Part shown: piece by piece, positions 55,201-64,000 of the stretch | How positions within the stretch are numbered: the stretch's first letter is position 1 | Layout: the number at the start of each line of letters is the position of its first letter | Assembly (NCBI GenBank): GCA_035235625.1 | Contig: CP141144.1 | Location: forward strand, 35,338,014-35,402,013 | Source of the DNA: Saururus chinensis | Taxonomy: Eukaryota; Streptophyta; Magnoliopsida; Piperales; Saururaceae | Reading direction: 5' to 3' | DNA length: 64,000 nucleotides | Translations under genes and position numbers: made by a program | Notes under the pieces: model-generated | What the model saw: the letters and a program-made list of their open reading frames with translations, nothing else | Database searches by the model: none | Told to the model about the DNA's origin: nothing

Positions 55201-56480
55201 TGATTCTTCGGAAAATATTCCAATCCAAGACACATTCCCTGATGAACAACTTTTTGCCATCTCACATCCTCCATGGTATGCCGACATTGCCAACTACTTG
55301 GTGATAGGTAAAGTTCCCCACCATTGGTCTCTTCAAGATAAAAAAAGATTCTTCACCGAGGTAAAACATTTCTTTTGGGACAACCCCTATCACTTTAAGT
55401 ACTATTCGGATCAAATAATAAAGAGATGAACGCCTGATTCTGAACAAGTATCATCTCTTTTTGTCATTCTGAAGCATGCGGTGGTCACTTCTCCTCTAAA
55501 AAGACCACCACTAAAATTTTGCAATGTGGTTTTTACTAGCCGACGCTTTTCAAAGATGTTCATGATTTTTGCAAAACTTGTAAAAGGTGTCAAAAGTTAG
55601 AAGCCATATCTTGTCGAAATATTGGTTATTGAGATTTTTGATTGTTGGGGCATTGATTTCATGGGACATTTTCCTCCTTTTGGCTATGTTTACATTTTAG
55701 TTGTCGTCGATTATGTTTCCAAGTAGATTGAGGTTGTTCCAAGCAAAACCAATGACCACAAAGTCATTGTGCACTTTTTAAAAGAAAAAATATTTTCAAG
55801 GTTTGGAACACCTCGAGCCACTATAAGTGACGGGGGGATTACCCATAGAGTAGCTACCCCCTATCACCCACAAACAAGTGGACAAGTTGAGATTTCTAAA
55901 AGAGAAATTAAATATATTTTGCAAAAAATGGTAAATCCAAATGGTAAAGATTGGTCTTTACGGCTAACCGATGCTCTTTGGGCTTACTGTACTGCTTTTA
56001 AGACCCCAATTGGCATGTCTCCTTACCGTTTGATTTTTAGAAAAGCTTGTCACTTGCCTGTGGAGTTGGAACATAGGGCATATTGGGCAATCAAAGCTTT
56101 GAATTTTAACTTTGATAAGGCTGGCTTAAATAGACAATTGCAAATCAATGAGTTAGAGGAAATTCGACGTGATACTTACGAGAGTTCAAAACTTTACAAA
56201 GAGAGAATGAAAACTTTTCATGATAAAAAATTTTTACAAAAAACTTTTGAGCCATTTCAAAAAGTTTTATTGTACAATTCTCGACTTCATCTCTTTCCAG
56301 GAAAATTAAGATCACGTTGGATAGGTCCTTTCCTTGTAAAAATTGTTTTTCCTTATGGAACTGTTGAAATTGAAAACCCAAAAAAATGGTGATGTTTTCA
56401 AAGTTAATGGACAACATTTGAAACCATTTTTAGACCATTTTGTCCCTGAAGTTGAGTCTACATCTCTTGAAAATCCACAT
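55201..56480 (+). pseudogene. Athila integrase (element 2), 16-residue deletion in the catalytic core
   Basis: The zinc domain is frameshifted near 55430-55470: CHSEACGGHFSSKKTTTKIL, stop-interrupted FYXPTLFKDVHDF, CKTCKRCQKL. The core shows [16 protein letters not shown], then a long open frame 55769-56392. In this, [12 protein letters not shown] (aspartate codon 55829) is followed after only 19 residues by the glutamate codon 55889 of [14 protein letters not shown]. Family spacing, and that of element 1, is 35. A 48-base in-frame deletion therefore removed the segment corresponding to THFxNKxFxxLLKKY. The C-terminus ([12 protein letters not shown]...YGTVEIENP) shifts frame at 56390 and ends at about 56480. 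Confidence 0.9.
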
Positions 56481-56484
56481 TATG

Positions 56485-57952
56485 AGGGTTGATTTTCTTT
56501 TCATGATTTTTACACAAAAAAACAACAAAATCCTAAAAAAAAAATAACTATTCTTTTTTTCAAACATTGAGGACAATGTTTAGTTTAGGTTTGGGGGTGT
56601 AGAAAGAGATTTTTCTTTTATGTTTTTTTTCGTTGTACTTAAATAATGAAAAATTAAAAAAAAAATTAGTTAGATTTATGTTTTTGCTTATTACATTGAT
56701 ACTTCTTTTAGACATGTGACTTTGTTTAATGATATCATACTATTCAGAATATGACTTGACATATTTAATAATTTTGAGTTTTGATTACTTCATATTGGTT
56801 AGTTGTGCTCCTATTTTGAAAAAAAATAAAGCAAGACATTTGCCTAAGTGAGAATTTGAGCCCTTGATTATGGTCTTACATCTTGGTGGATATCATTGAA
56901 TCTACGTAATTATTTTCTTATGAGAGTAAAACTTTGGCATGATCTAGTAGTATTCATGTTATCATGATAGAGTTTTGAGCTTCACTATTCTTAGTTTGTA
57001 GAACAGTTGAGGACTTTTTGTCAATACAATTCAAGTTGATTGTATAATGTGCTTAAGAAAAAAAATGCAGAAAAAAAGAATAAAAAATTGTAATGAATTA
57101 AAGTCACTTTATTGAGTAGTCCGGGACTCGGAGTGCCTCACTAAGCATAGGGTGTTCGAGTCAAAAAGTAGAGTTGACTAATTTATGACATGCATAGCCT
57201 TGAAGCCTATTTGGTTCAAGTTATTAAGCTTGAGGGGTGTTTTAACACCTAGTGCCTTGAGCCAACTGGATTGGGAGTCACTGGCCTAACACTTGTTACA
57301 TGGATCTTATAGAAAGCTTAAAAGGCTAAGCCTTACACATGTCATGTGAGATGAGCATAAAATTCTAGTAGGACACTATGCAATTATATCTTGAATGAGT
57401 TGTTAGGTGATCTAAGGTGTTTTACTTTTTAAGGAAGGTTTTGCATGATTCTCTATTATGATCTCTTGAAGATGAATGAATGCCAATGCCTATTTTTTTA
57501 GTGTTAAAAATTGAAATTGCTGAGTGGACATGAGACACATTGACTTGTTCGATTCATGAGATTGGGATTGTATAATTACTTGGCAATGTCTGTCTTTCTA
57601 AAACTATTATTTATGTATAAGTACTTGCCACCAATATGAAGTTGTCAGAATGAATTATTGTTTAAGAAGACAAGTTGTATTATATATGATTGATTTTACT
57701 AAATGACGTCACATGTTTAGGAGGAGTTGATTTGTAAATTTGACGTGGTTTTAATTTTAATTTTCTTCTATCGATTAAATTTTGAATTTTGTGGGTATAT
57801 TCACTGCAAACCCTCACGAGACACAACTCGTCTATTAGTGTAAGCTAGGGGTTTAAAGGTTTGTTGCATATGCTAAATGCAATCGAGATTTCCTGCGGAA
57901 GTGGAGTAGTTAGTTTTGTTTTCTATTATTTTAATTATTGTTTTGCTCAAGG
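56485..57952 (+). other. Athila 3' non-coding region, no env-like frame
   Basis: About 1.5 kb between integrase and the polypurine tract has no open frame over 60 codons on the plus strand. Some Athila elements carry an env-like reading frame here; none is visible. The first 600 bp align in patches with 11821-12735 of element 1. Confidence 0.7.
56564..56610 (+). promoter_or_regulatory. Conserved Athila post-pol motif (element 2 copy)
   Basis: It runs acattgaggacaatg, tttagtttaggtttgggggt, gtagaaagagat, matching 12133-12180 of element 1 almost base for base. See the finding on this motif. Confidence 0.65.
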
Positions 57953-57980
57953 ACTAGCAAAAAGTAGGTTTGGGAGTATT
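57953..57980 (+). promoter_or_regulatory. Polypurine tract before the Athila 3' LTR
   Basis: agcaaaaagtaggtttggga followed by gtatt abuts the TGATGCA start of the 3' LTR. The same sequence in reverse follows the minus-strand LTR at 63855-63885 (aatacccccaaacctactg), so it is conserved in the family. It is only partly purine-pure, and its priming role is inferred from position. Confidence 0.65.
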
Positions 57981-59413
57981 TGATGCATTGAAATAATGTT
58001 CAATAAAATATTTTCAAATTTCAAATTGCAATCCAATTTTGTGTTAAGTCATTGCTTATTTGGGTTATTTATGTTTTGAATAGGTTAGCTGGACTTTAAT
58101 TGAGTTTACATGTCTAAACAGGCTTCAACAGGATCCAACTGGAAGAGGAAGTGAAGCCCAACTACCCAAAGCTATTTAAAAGTTAAGAATGGGCTCTTAA
58201 TGGTCTAAACATGCATAGAATGGTCGAACATAACCTTGTGGACCTGTTGGATTTGAGATTTGCATCAAGAGAACTAAATTAGAAAAGAAGATGATTCGAA
58301 CAGATTAACATAGCCTTAGTATTTTGACCATATCTTTTTATGTATGATTCGGATTCATACAATTCTAGTGGAATTGGAAAGAAGACTTCCATGGCAACAT
58401 TTGTTATTTCAGGAATAAATTTCAAATTCGGAAGATTTATGGGTCGAATTTGGCATGCAAAGGGACAGCTAGTTAACTAACCCGAAACTAGCACATGGAG
58501 AATCTTTTCATTTGTTGTGATTGATACACATAAGGAAAGACAATGAGGCTGATTGGATATCTAAAAGAAGATTGAAAGATACTTATTTGCTAAATAAATT
58601 ATTAATTTATGTGATTTATTTAGACTCTAATCTTTACCAAAGAAGCAACCAATCAGGATGCAATCTGGAGATATGATTTAACTTTTCCCTTTAAAGCAAC
58701 CTTTTCTATTCATATAAATAGAGGGGTGGACGTGATAGATAGATCATTCCCTCCTCTTTGGAGCTCTCTTTTCATATTTTTTTTTTCTTCTTTTGTATTT
58801 TTATTTTTAATTTTATTGTAATGGCTTTCTAAGCTCTCAAGCTAAGGCTAAAGGTGATTTATAATAATCTAATGGAGTTCTATTCATGTTTCATCAATTA
58901 TTTCAAATAAGTATTATTTATTTGAGGTGATATTTATTTAATATTGTTCTTCTTCTTGTTTCTTTGTGATTTGGATACATAAGATGCTTGAAGGCTCTCC
59001 TTTTTTATCTTTTGTGATTTGGATACATAGAAATCTTTAAGAGACAATTATTTTTATCCTTCATGTATCCAAAATATTTTCTATCTTTCATTTCAATTTT
59101 AATGTTCATATCTTCCAGTTAGATAGAATTTTCATTCGATTCTAACTGAGATAACATGATACACGAAGAACATCATTAGATGTTACAATAATCCTTAATG
59201 CCTTAGTGTTTTCTCATCTTGATTTCTTGATTTCTTATTGCCTCAATACTCTTCTACTTTTTCTTTCTTAATTTTTCCTTCCTCTACTTTTTTCGTAACA
59301 ATTTTCTTTGTTGCACAAGGCTTTCCCTGTGGATTGACCTTGTCTGCTACAATTGGCAAGTAAAATGAATCTGAATTTGACTTCTTCATAGTCTTATTTC
59401 AGACGTAATAACA
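57981..59413 (+). repeat. 3' LTR of the Athila element
   Basis: TGATGCATTGAAATAATG to CAGACGTAATAACA, 1433 bp, with TATAAATA at 58713-58720. It is followed directly by the duplication AACTG at 59414-59418. Confidence 0.95.
58713..58720 (+). promoter_or_regulatory. TATA box of the Athila 3' LTR
   Basis: TATAAATA in the same context as 46858. If active it would read out of the element into 59414 onward. Confidence 0.6.
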
Positions 59414-59418
59414 AACTG

Positions 59419-59845
59419 TCTAAAGCCCTTGGCTAGCTAACTTCAACTTGCCCATGATGTGCAAAACAATTCACATTTGAGTCTCTACAACCCACTTGCT
59501 TCAGCCCAACATGTTGATGAATAAAATTTCCTTTCATACAAGACCTCTCAAGGGTCATCTAAATGCTAGAATGAGTTGTTATAGTAAACAAACTCAAATC
59601 AACGGCAAGTGTCACTCCGAAGAGCCCTTCAAAATTCTTTCGAACTAGACATCGGTCAAAGGAAAGGAACCACAACTTCATCATTTGGTCCATTATCACC
59701 TGAATGGTTTCATGCCTCATCCGAATATAAGGCAACTTACAACAAAATCCTCCATAATGAGCACTCACATCCACTCTAGAATTTCCATAGAACAGAGGGA
59801 TCATGGCTGCTTTTGATGCCCTGACTTCTCATGCCAAAGCACTAT
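59419..59845 (-). pseudogene. Chromovirus integrase remnant, continuation of 45832-46109
   Basis: It begins directly after the Athila target duplication and continues the minus-strand integrase cut at 46109. On the minus strand FVYYNNSF near 59575, then EVLYERK and CWAE near 59500-59540, match the family run FAYNNSY...EALYGRK...CWAE. The stretch 59560-59845 is similar to 1-400. An 81-codon frame at 59559-59804 crosses this in a shifted reading. The upstream core with the first catalytic aspartates is not found; sequence changes character at about 59845. Confidence 0.65.
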
Positions 59846-61119
59846 TTTAAAAAATGTTTGGAGCCCATAAACCTCATCATTTCACACCAAACTATCAAGA
59901 GAGGTGGAAAGTGGGAGATAAGGTGATTTTGCATATTTTTGTGTGAAAATAAACCCGATTTCATCATCAATTTGAGGATTTTGTCAATGGCCACAGTATT
60001 TCACGAACGTCCTTTTTTTACTTTTATTGAATTTAACATTTTTTAAATTATTTTTAACTTATGGGAGTGTTTAGAATTGCCTGATATATGTTTGTACAAA
60101 TTTCAAGTTATTTGAATTGTTAGTTTGAGAGATTTTACTATTTTTGTAATTTATCCACATCACCCTCAAAATTGGGATTTATGAAAATTGAGCATTTATT
60201 ATCAAAATTAGACAGAGATTTGGTTATGAATATTGTTTTCTTCATTGAAATGTATAATGTATTAAATTAGGAATCATTCAGACACAACATTTTTTTAAAG
60301 TTTTATTTAATTTCAAAAATCTTATTTTTAACTAGTATTCCAATATTTTTTGAAATTTGAGGACTTTATTTCTGTCTAATGATTATTTACTGGTGATGTT
60401 TAGCCCTAGATTTTATTTCTTTGCAATTAACTTAGATGGGAACAACAAAGAAACAAAAAGTCACTTGTGCATCAGGTTTAGGGGACCCAGGAGCATCCAG
60501 TAGTGCAAGGGAGGGAGACCTATTAGATGTGAGCTTGGCATGGTGCATATTTCAGTGCAGCTTGTTGTGGAGTGTATACAAGTTTGATCATATTGGATGT
60601 TGTATAGCTAAGTGAGTGGGAAAATGAGAACTCTTTCTTTACTAGGGTATGAATGAATTAGTCTTAGTTTGAATAATAGTGACCTTGTGCAATTAAAGAT
60701 TAAAAAGTCAAGAGTTAGAAACATTGGTGGTTTCTTCCAAAAAATAATAAAATTTAATTATAGTAACAAAATGAATAAATAAAAGTTGATAATCACATAC
60801 ATATAGAGTTGACCAATCTAAGGAAATGAATGAATGAACATAATATCTGGATGCACTTAGATTACTTGAAACTTAATTAAAAAATCGTCAAAAGGAGCTC
60901 AACTTTGTTTGCTTTAGTGTTTGATTTTTATTTTTGAGCTCTAACCTTCAGAAAAATTATATTTCAACGGATTATATCTTGAAATAATTTTAGGAGTTTA
61001 TTGAAATTTTTTCAAAACTTCAAAATTTTTCTTAATTTTTAGAAAATTAAAAATGGTATTTATTTCAAGATCAATCGATCTAAGTAGCAACCAATTGGTG
61101 GTTGTATTTTCGTGCCGAA
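59846..61119. other. A+T rich repeat sequence, partly copia-like
   Basis: No gene is supported. The part 60430-60900 resembles 26640-26910. Near 61060-61119 the caatcgatc words seen in the copia LTR-like blocks recur. A short run at 60440-60530 (ATG then acaaagaaacaaaaagtcac) could be a decayed gag start. The block ends exactly at the terminus of the next LTR. Confidence 0.35.
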
Positions 61120-62422
61120 TGTAACACCCGAGATTTTTCCTCACATTTTCATTAAAATTCACACAAAAATTTTGCAATATAAAGACTGTAAATTGACAAA
61201 AATGACAAATACAAAACCTGTGAAAGCAGTTTTATAATATAAAACATAACACATCAGTTTTTCCCATACAAATTTTTACTCATTCAATCAAATATCGTAC
61301 GATCAACCAAACATCCTCAGGCGCTACTCTAAAACAAACGTGTGAATAAATTGCTATAATCATAGACATTAAATACAAATCTCTCCCAGGCATCCCTGAG
61401 TGCAAGTCCCATAACAGTCCACAATCTAATCAAAATTAAAAGTCCAGAATACATAAACACTTTAATTCTCAACTCACCCAATACAAGAGATTATAGCACA
61501 AATAATACTTGTAGTGAGTCAAGGATATACCTGAGTCCAAAGGAATCAAACCACCGAACCTACCACAAACCTAAAAAAGCATCCCGAACAACGGGGCTAA
61601 AAAATAGGGTAATGAGTATTTTCATAATCAGTAGGAAAATACCTAGTAGGGGAGTTATAAATAGTGAACTTAGTAATTCCATACATAGATGCGTTCATGC
61701 AACTCAAACATGAAGCAGATAGGCATATCATAATCATGTACATACGCATCAGTCACGCATACCATCATGCCAAAAATATACCATCAAAATAATCTTACAC
61801 ATAAACTCTTAATTAGAGTCATACAAACTTACTTATACAACTTAGACATACTTGTACAACCTTACTCGGGCAATTATAAACTTGTACACCCTTAGTTATA
61901 CAATCTTACACTTACAGACTTACTCAGAAACATATGCTTACAGTCTTGTTCAGAGTCATACTCTTACAGTCTTACTCATACTCATACTCTTATAGTCGTA
62001 CTCTTATAGTCGTACTCATACTCTTACAGTCGTGCTCATACTCATATAGTCTTACTCATAAACATACATACGCGCTCATACCATACACATACTATATACC
62101 ACTGAAGCTCATTACTATTAATAAGCTCCAGCGTTGAAATGGAAAAGAATGTCACTAGGGCATCACCTTAACCTTCAGGGAGGGACTAGATGCCCTGGAC
62201 TTTTTCTAAGGCAAGGCACACGAATGATCATGGGGCACATGATCAAACAGGTAAGAGTAGGTCCATGATACTACTTACCTAAGTGTGCACACATAAACAC
62301 ACGCACATAAGGGGTCATACAATTGCCCATACTTGAGGGGTCTTATAGTGCCATACAATTGCCCACCATTTTGGGTCTTATAGTGCTAGTGTCACTCTTA
62401 GGTAGATATCATACAATGCCAC
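61120..62422 (-). repeat. Chromovirus LTR 3' portion (minus strand), truncated
   Basis: It starts TGTAACACCCGAGATTTTTCC at 61120, the reverse of the ending of the 40232-45156 LTR (AAAATCTCGGGCGTTACA). It aligns through 61240-61420 with 39230-39440, and through 61900-62400 with the 43700-44300 arrays in reverse. At about 62423 it is interrupted by the Athila LTR. Whether this is the 5' LTR partner of 39112-45831 cannot be decided. No primer site is recognisable to its left. Confidence 0.75.
61934..62100. repeat. Short tandem repeat, tcatactcttacagtcttac type
   Basis: Imperfect units of 18-24 bp with actcatactcttatagtcgt. It is the reverse-strand counterpart of 44060-44280 and explains the Tyr/Ser-rich 67-codon frame here. 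Confidence 0.75.
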
Positions 62423-63854
62423 TCTAAAACAAGACTATGAAGAAATCAAATTCAGATTTGTTTTACTTGTCAATTGTAGTAGACAAGGTCGATCCACAGG
62501 GAAAGCCTTTTGCAACAAAGAAAATGGTTACGAAAAAAAATTAAGGAAAGAAAAACTAAGAAAGAGTATAAAAGTATTGAGGGAATAACGTGTTAAGAAA
62601 TCAAGAAGAGAAAATACTAAGGCATTAAGGGTCATTATAACATCTAATGATGTTCTTCATGTGTCATATTATCTCAGTTAGAATCAAATGAAAATTCTAT
62701 CTAACCAGAAGATATGAACATTAAAATTAAAAATAAAGATAGAAAACATTTTGGATAGATGAAGGACAAAAATAATTATTTCTTTAAGAGTTCTATGTAT
62801 CCAAATCACAAAAGATCAAGAAAGAGAGCCTTCAAGCATCTTATGTATCCAAATCACAAAGAAACAAGAAGATGAACAATATTAAATAAATATCACTTCA
62901 AATAACCAATACTTACTTGAAACCATTGATGAAACATAAATAAAACTTCATTAAATTATTACAAATCACCTCTAGCCTTAGCTTGAGAGCTTAGAAAGTC
63001 ATTACAATAAAACTAAAAACAAAAATACAAAAGAAGAAAAGAAAAATATGAGAAGAGAGCTCCAAAGAGGAGGGGATGATTTCTCTATCACATCCACCCC
63101 TTTATTTATAAGAGTAGAAGGGGTTGCTTCAAAGGGGAAAGTCAAATTATATCTCTAGATTGCATCTTGATTGATTGCCTAATTGGTTGCTTCTTTGGCA
63201 ATGATTGAATTCTAAATCAATTAAATAAATCAATGATTTATTTAGCAAATAAGTATCTTTCAATCTTCCTTTAGTTATCCAATTAGACTCATTATCTTTC
63301 CTTATGTGTATTAATCATAATCAATGAAAAGATTCTCCATGTACTAGCCTCGAGTTGGTTAACTAGTTATCCCTTTGTATGCTGAATTCGACCCATAAAG
63401 CTTTGGAATTGTGAATTTCTTCCCGAAATAACAATTGTAGCCACGGAAGTCTTCTTTCCAATTCTATAAGAATAGTATCAATCCGAATTATACATAGAAA
63501 GATATGGTCGAAATACTAAGGCTGTGTCAATTTGTCCGAATCAGCTTCTTTCGGAATTTAGTTCTCTTGATGCAAATCTCAAATCCAACGGGTCCAAAAG
63601 GTTGTGTTTGACCATTCTATACATGTTTAGACTATTAGGAGCATATTCTTGACTTTCAAATAGCTTTGGGTAGATGGGCTTTACTTCATCTTCTACTTGG
63701 ATCCTGTTGAACCTTGTTTAGGCATGTAAACTGAATTAAGGTCCAATTAATTTATTCAAAACATAAATAGCACAAATAAGTAATGAATTAATACAAAATA
63801 TGATTGCAATTTAAAATGTGAGAACATTTAATTGAACATTATTTCAGTGCATCA
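62423..63854 (-). mobile_element. 3' LTR of a minus-strand Athila element extending beyond the window
   Basis: This matches the Athila LTRs in reverse, ending CAGTGCATCA at 63854. Beyond it, aatacccccaaacctactg and ctagtcctcgagtaaaac are the reverse of the polypurine tract and 3' internal region of the complete element. It is therefore the 3' LTR of an element lying to the right. The outer end lacks about 18 bases (the tgttgttacgtctg part), so the junction near 62425 is eroded and no target duplication can be read. TATA at 63103-63110 (minus). Confidence 0.88.
63103..63110 (-). promoter_or_regulatory. TATA box of the minus-strand Athila LTR
   Basis: The minus strand reads TATAAATA before aaggggtggatgtgatag, as in the other Athila LTRs. 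Confidence 0.55.
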
Positions 63855-64000
63855 AATACCCCCAAACCTACTGTTTGCTAGTCCTCGAGTAAAACAAAAA
63901 TTAAAATAATAGAAACCATAACTACCTACTCCACTTTTGTAGGAAATCTAGATTGCATTTGGCATATGCAACAAGCCTTTAAACCCCTAGCTTACACTAG
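63855..64000 (-). other. Internal 3' region of the minus-strand Athila element (partial)
   Basis: This is the reverse of 57835-57980: polypurine tract next to the LTR, then the agtagttatggtttct and caagcctttaaacccctagc tracts. It is cut by the window end. No coding sequence. Confidence 0.8.

Larger units (their letters stand above)
46115..59413 (+). mobile_element. Complete but dead Athila-type Ty3/gypsy element, target duplication AACTG
   Basis: The element is 13.3 kb with LTRs at 46115-47557 and 57981-59413, primer site at 47561, gag, protease, RT, RNase H and integrase in order, and a purine-rich tract before the 3' LTR. Identical duplications AACTG flank it at 46110-46114 and 59414-59418. 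It sits inside minus-strand chromovirus integrase. A hand count over the first 168 aligned LTR bases gives 11 differences, ten of them transitions (about 6.5 percent). It is therefore an old insertion. Pol is interrupted by a solo LTR at 50191-53531. Without that, its length is near 10 kb. Confidence 0.95.

Overview
This window is plant repetitive DNA: a nest of decayed LTR retrotransposons with no host gene, tRNA, rRNA or CRISPR array that I can support. Evidence for a plant is the mix of families: Athila-type Ty3/gypsy elements with a tRNA-Asp-type primer binding site, chromovirus-like (Tekay/Del-type) Ty3/gypsy elements with very long LTRs and a tRNA-iMet-type site, and Ty1/copia fragments. 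It is most likely a large-genome angiosperm; I cannot name the species. Every coding region seen carries stops, frameshifts or lost catalytic residues.

Left part (1-12735): a minus-strand chromovirus remnant (integrase and reverse transcriptase shreds, 1-1980) joins a minus-strand copy of its long LTR (1985-5568). Then comes a plus-strand, 3'-truncated Athila-like element (about 5570-12735) with readable gag, protease, RT, RNase H and integrase.

Second part (12736-24994): a minus-strand gag fragment, a tRNA-iMet-type primer site and a 5' LTR (13382-22017). That LTR was split by a solo LTR of another family (13676-18992, target duplication ATAAC), which was itself split by an Athila-type solo LTR (17044-18471, target duplication TCGAT). 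A second minus-strand copy of the long chromovirus LTR follows (22018-24994).

Third part (24995-39111): broken Ty1/copia pieces on both strands, copia LTRs that partly form an inverted pair, a solo LTR (30225-33639), and several low-complexity or degenerate tandem tracts.

Fourth part (39112-62422): a minus-strand chromovirus 3' LTR (39112-45831) was hit by a solo LTR of its own family in the opposite orientation (40232-45156, duplication CATAG). The adjoining integrase region was split by a complete 13.3 kb Athila element (46115-59413, duplication AACTG), whose pol was split by another solo LTR (50191-53531, duplication ATGAT). A further chromovirus LTR piece (61120-62422) is cut by a minus-strand Athila 3' LTR (62423-63854) whose body leaves the window.

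The most interesting signals are in the LTRs: a short hairpin preserved with changed but still pairing bases in several LTRs, tandem arrays at corresponding positions in related LTRs, CpG-rich cores, and a conserved non-coding motif after Athila pol. I found no new biological system with an evident function.
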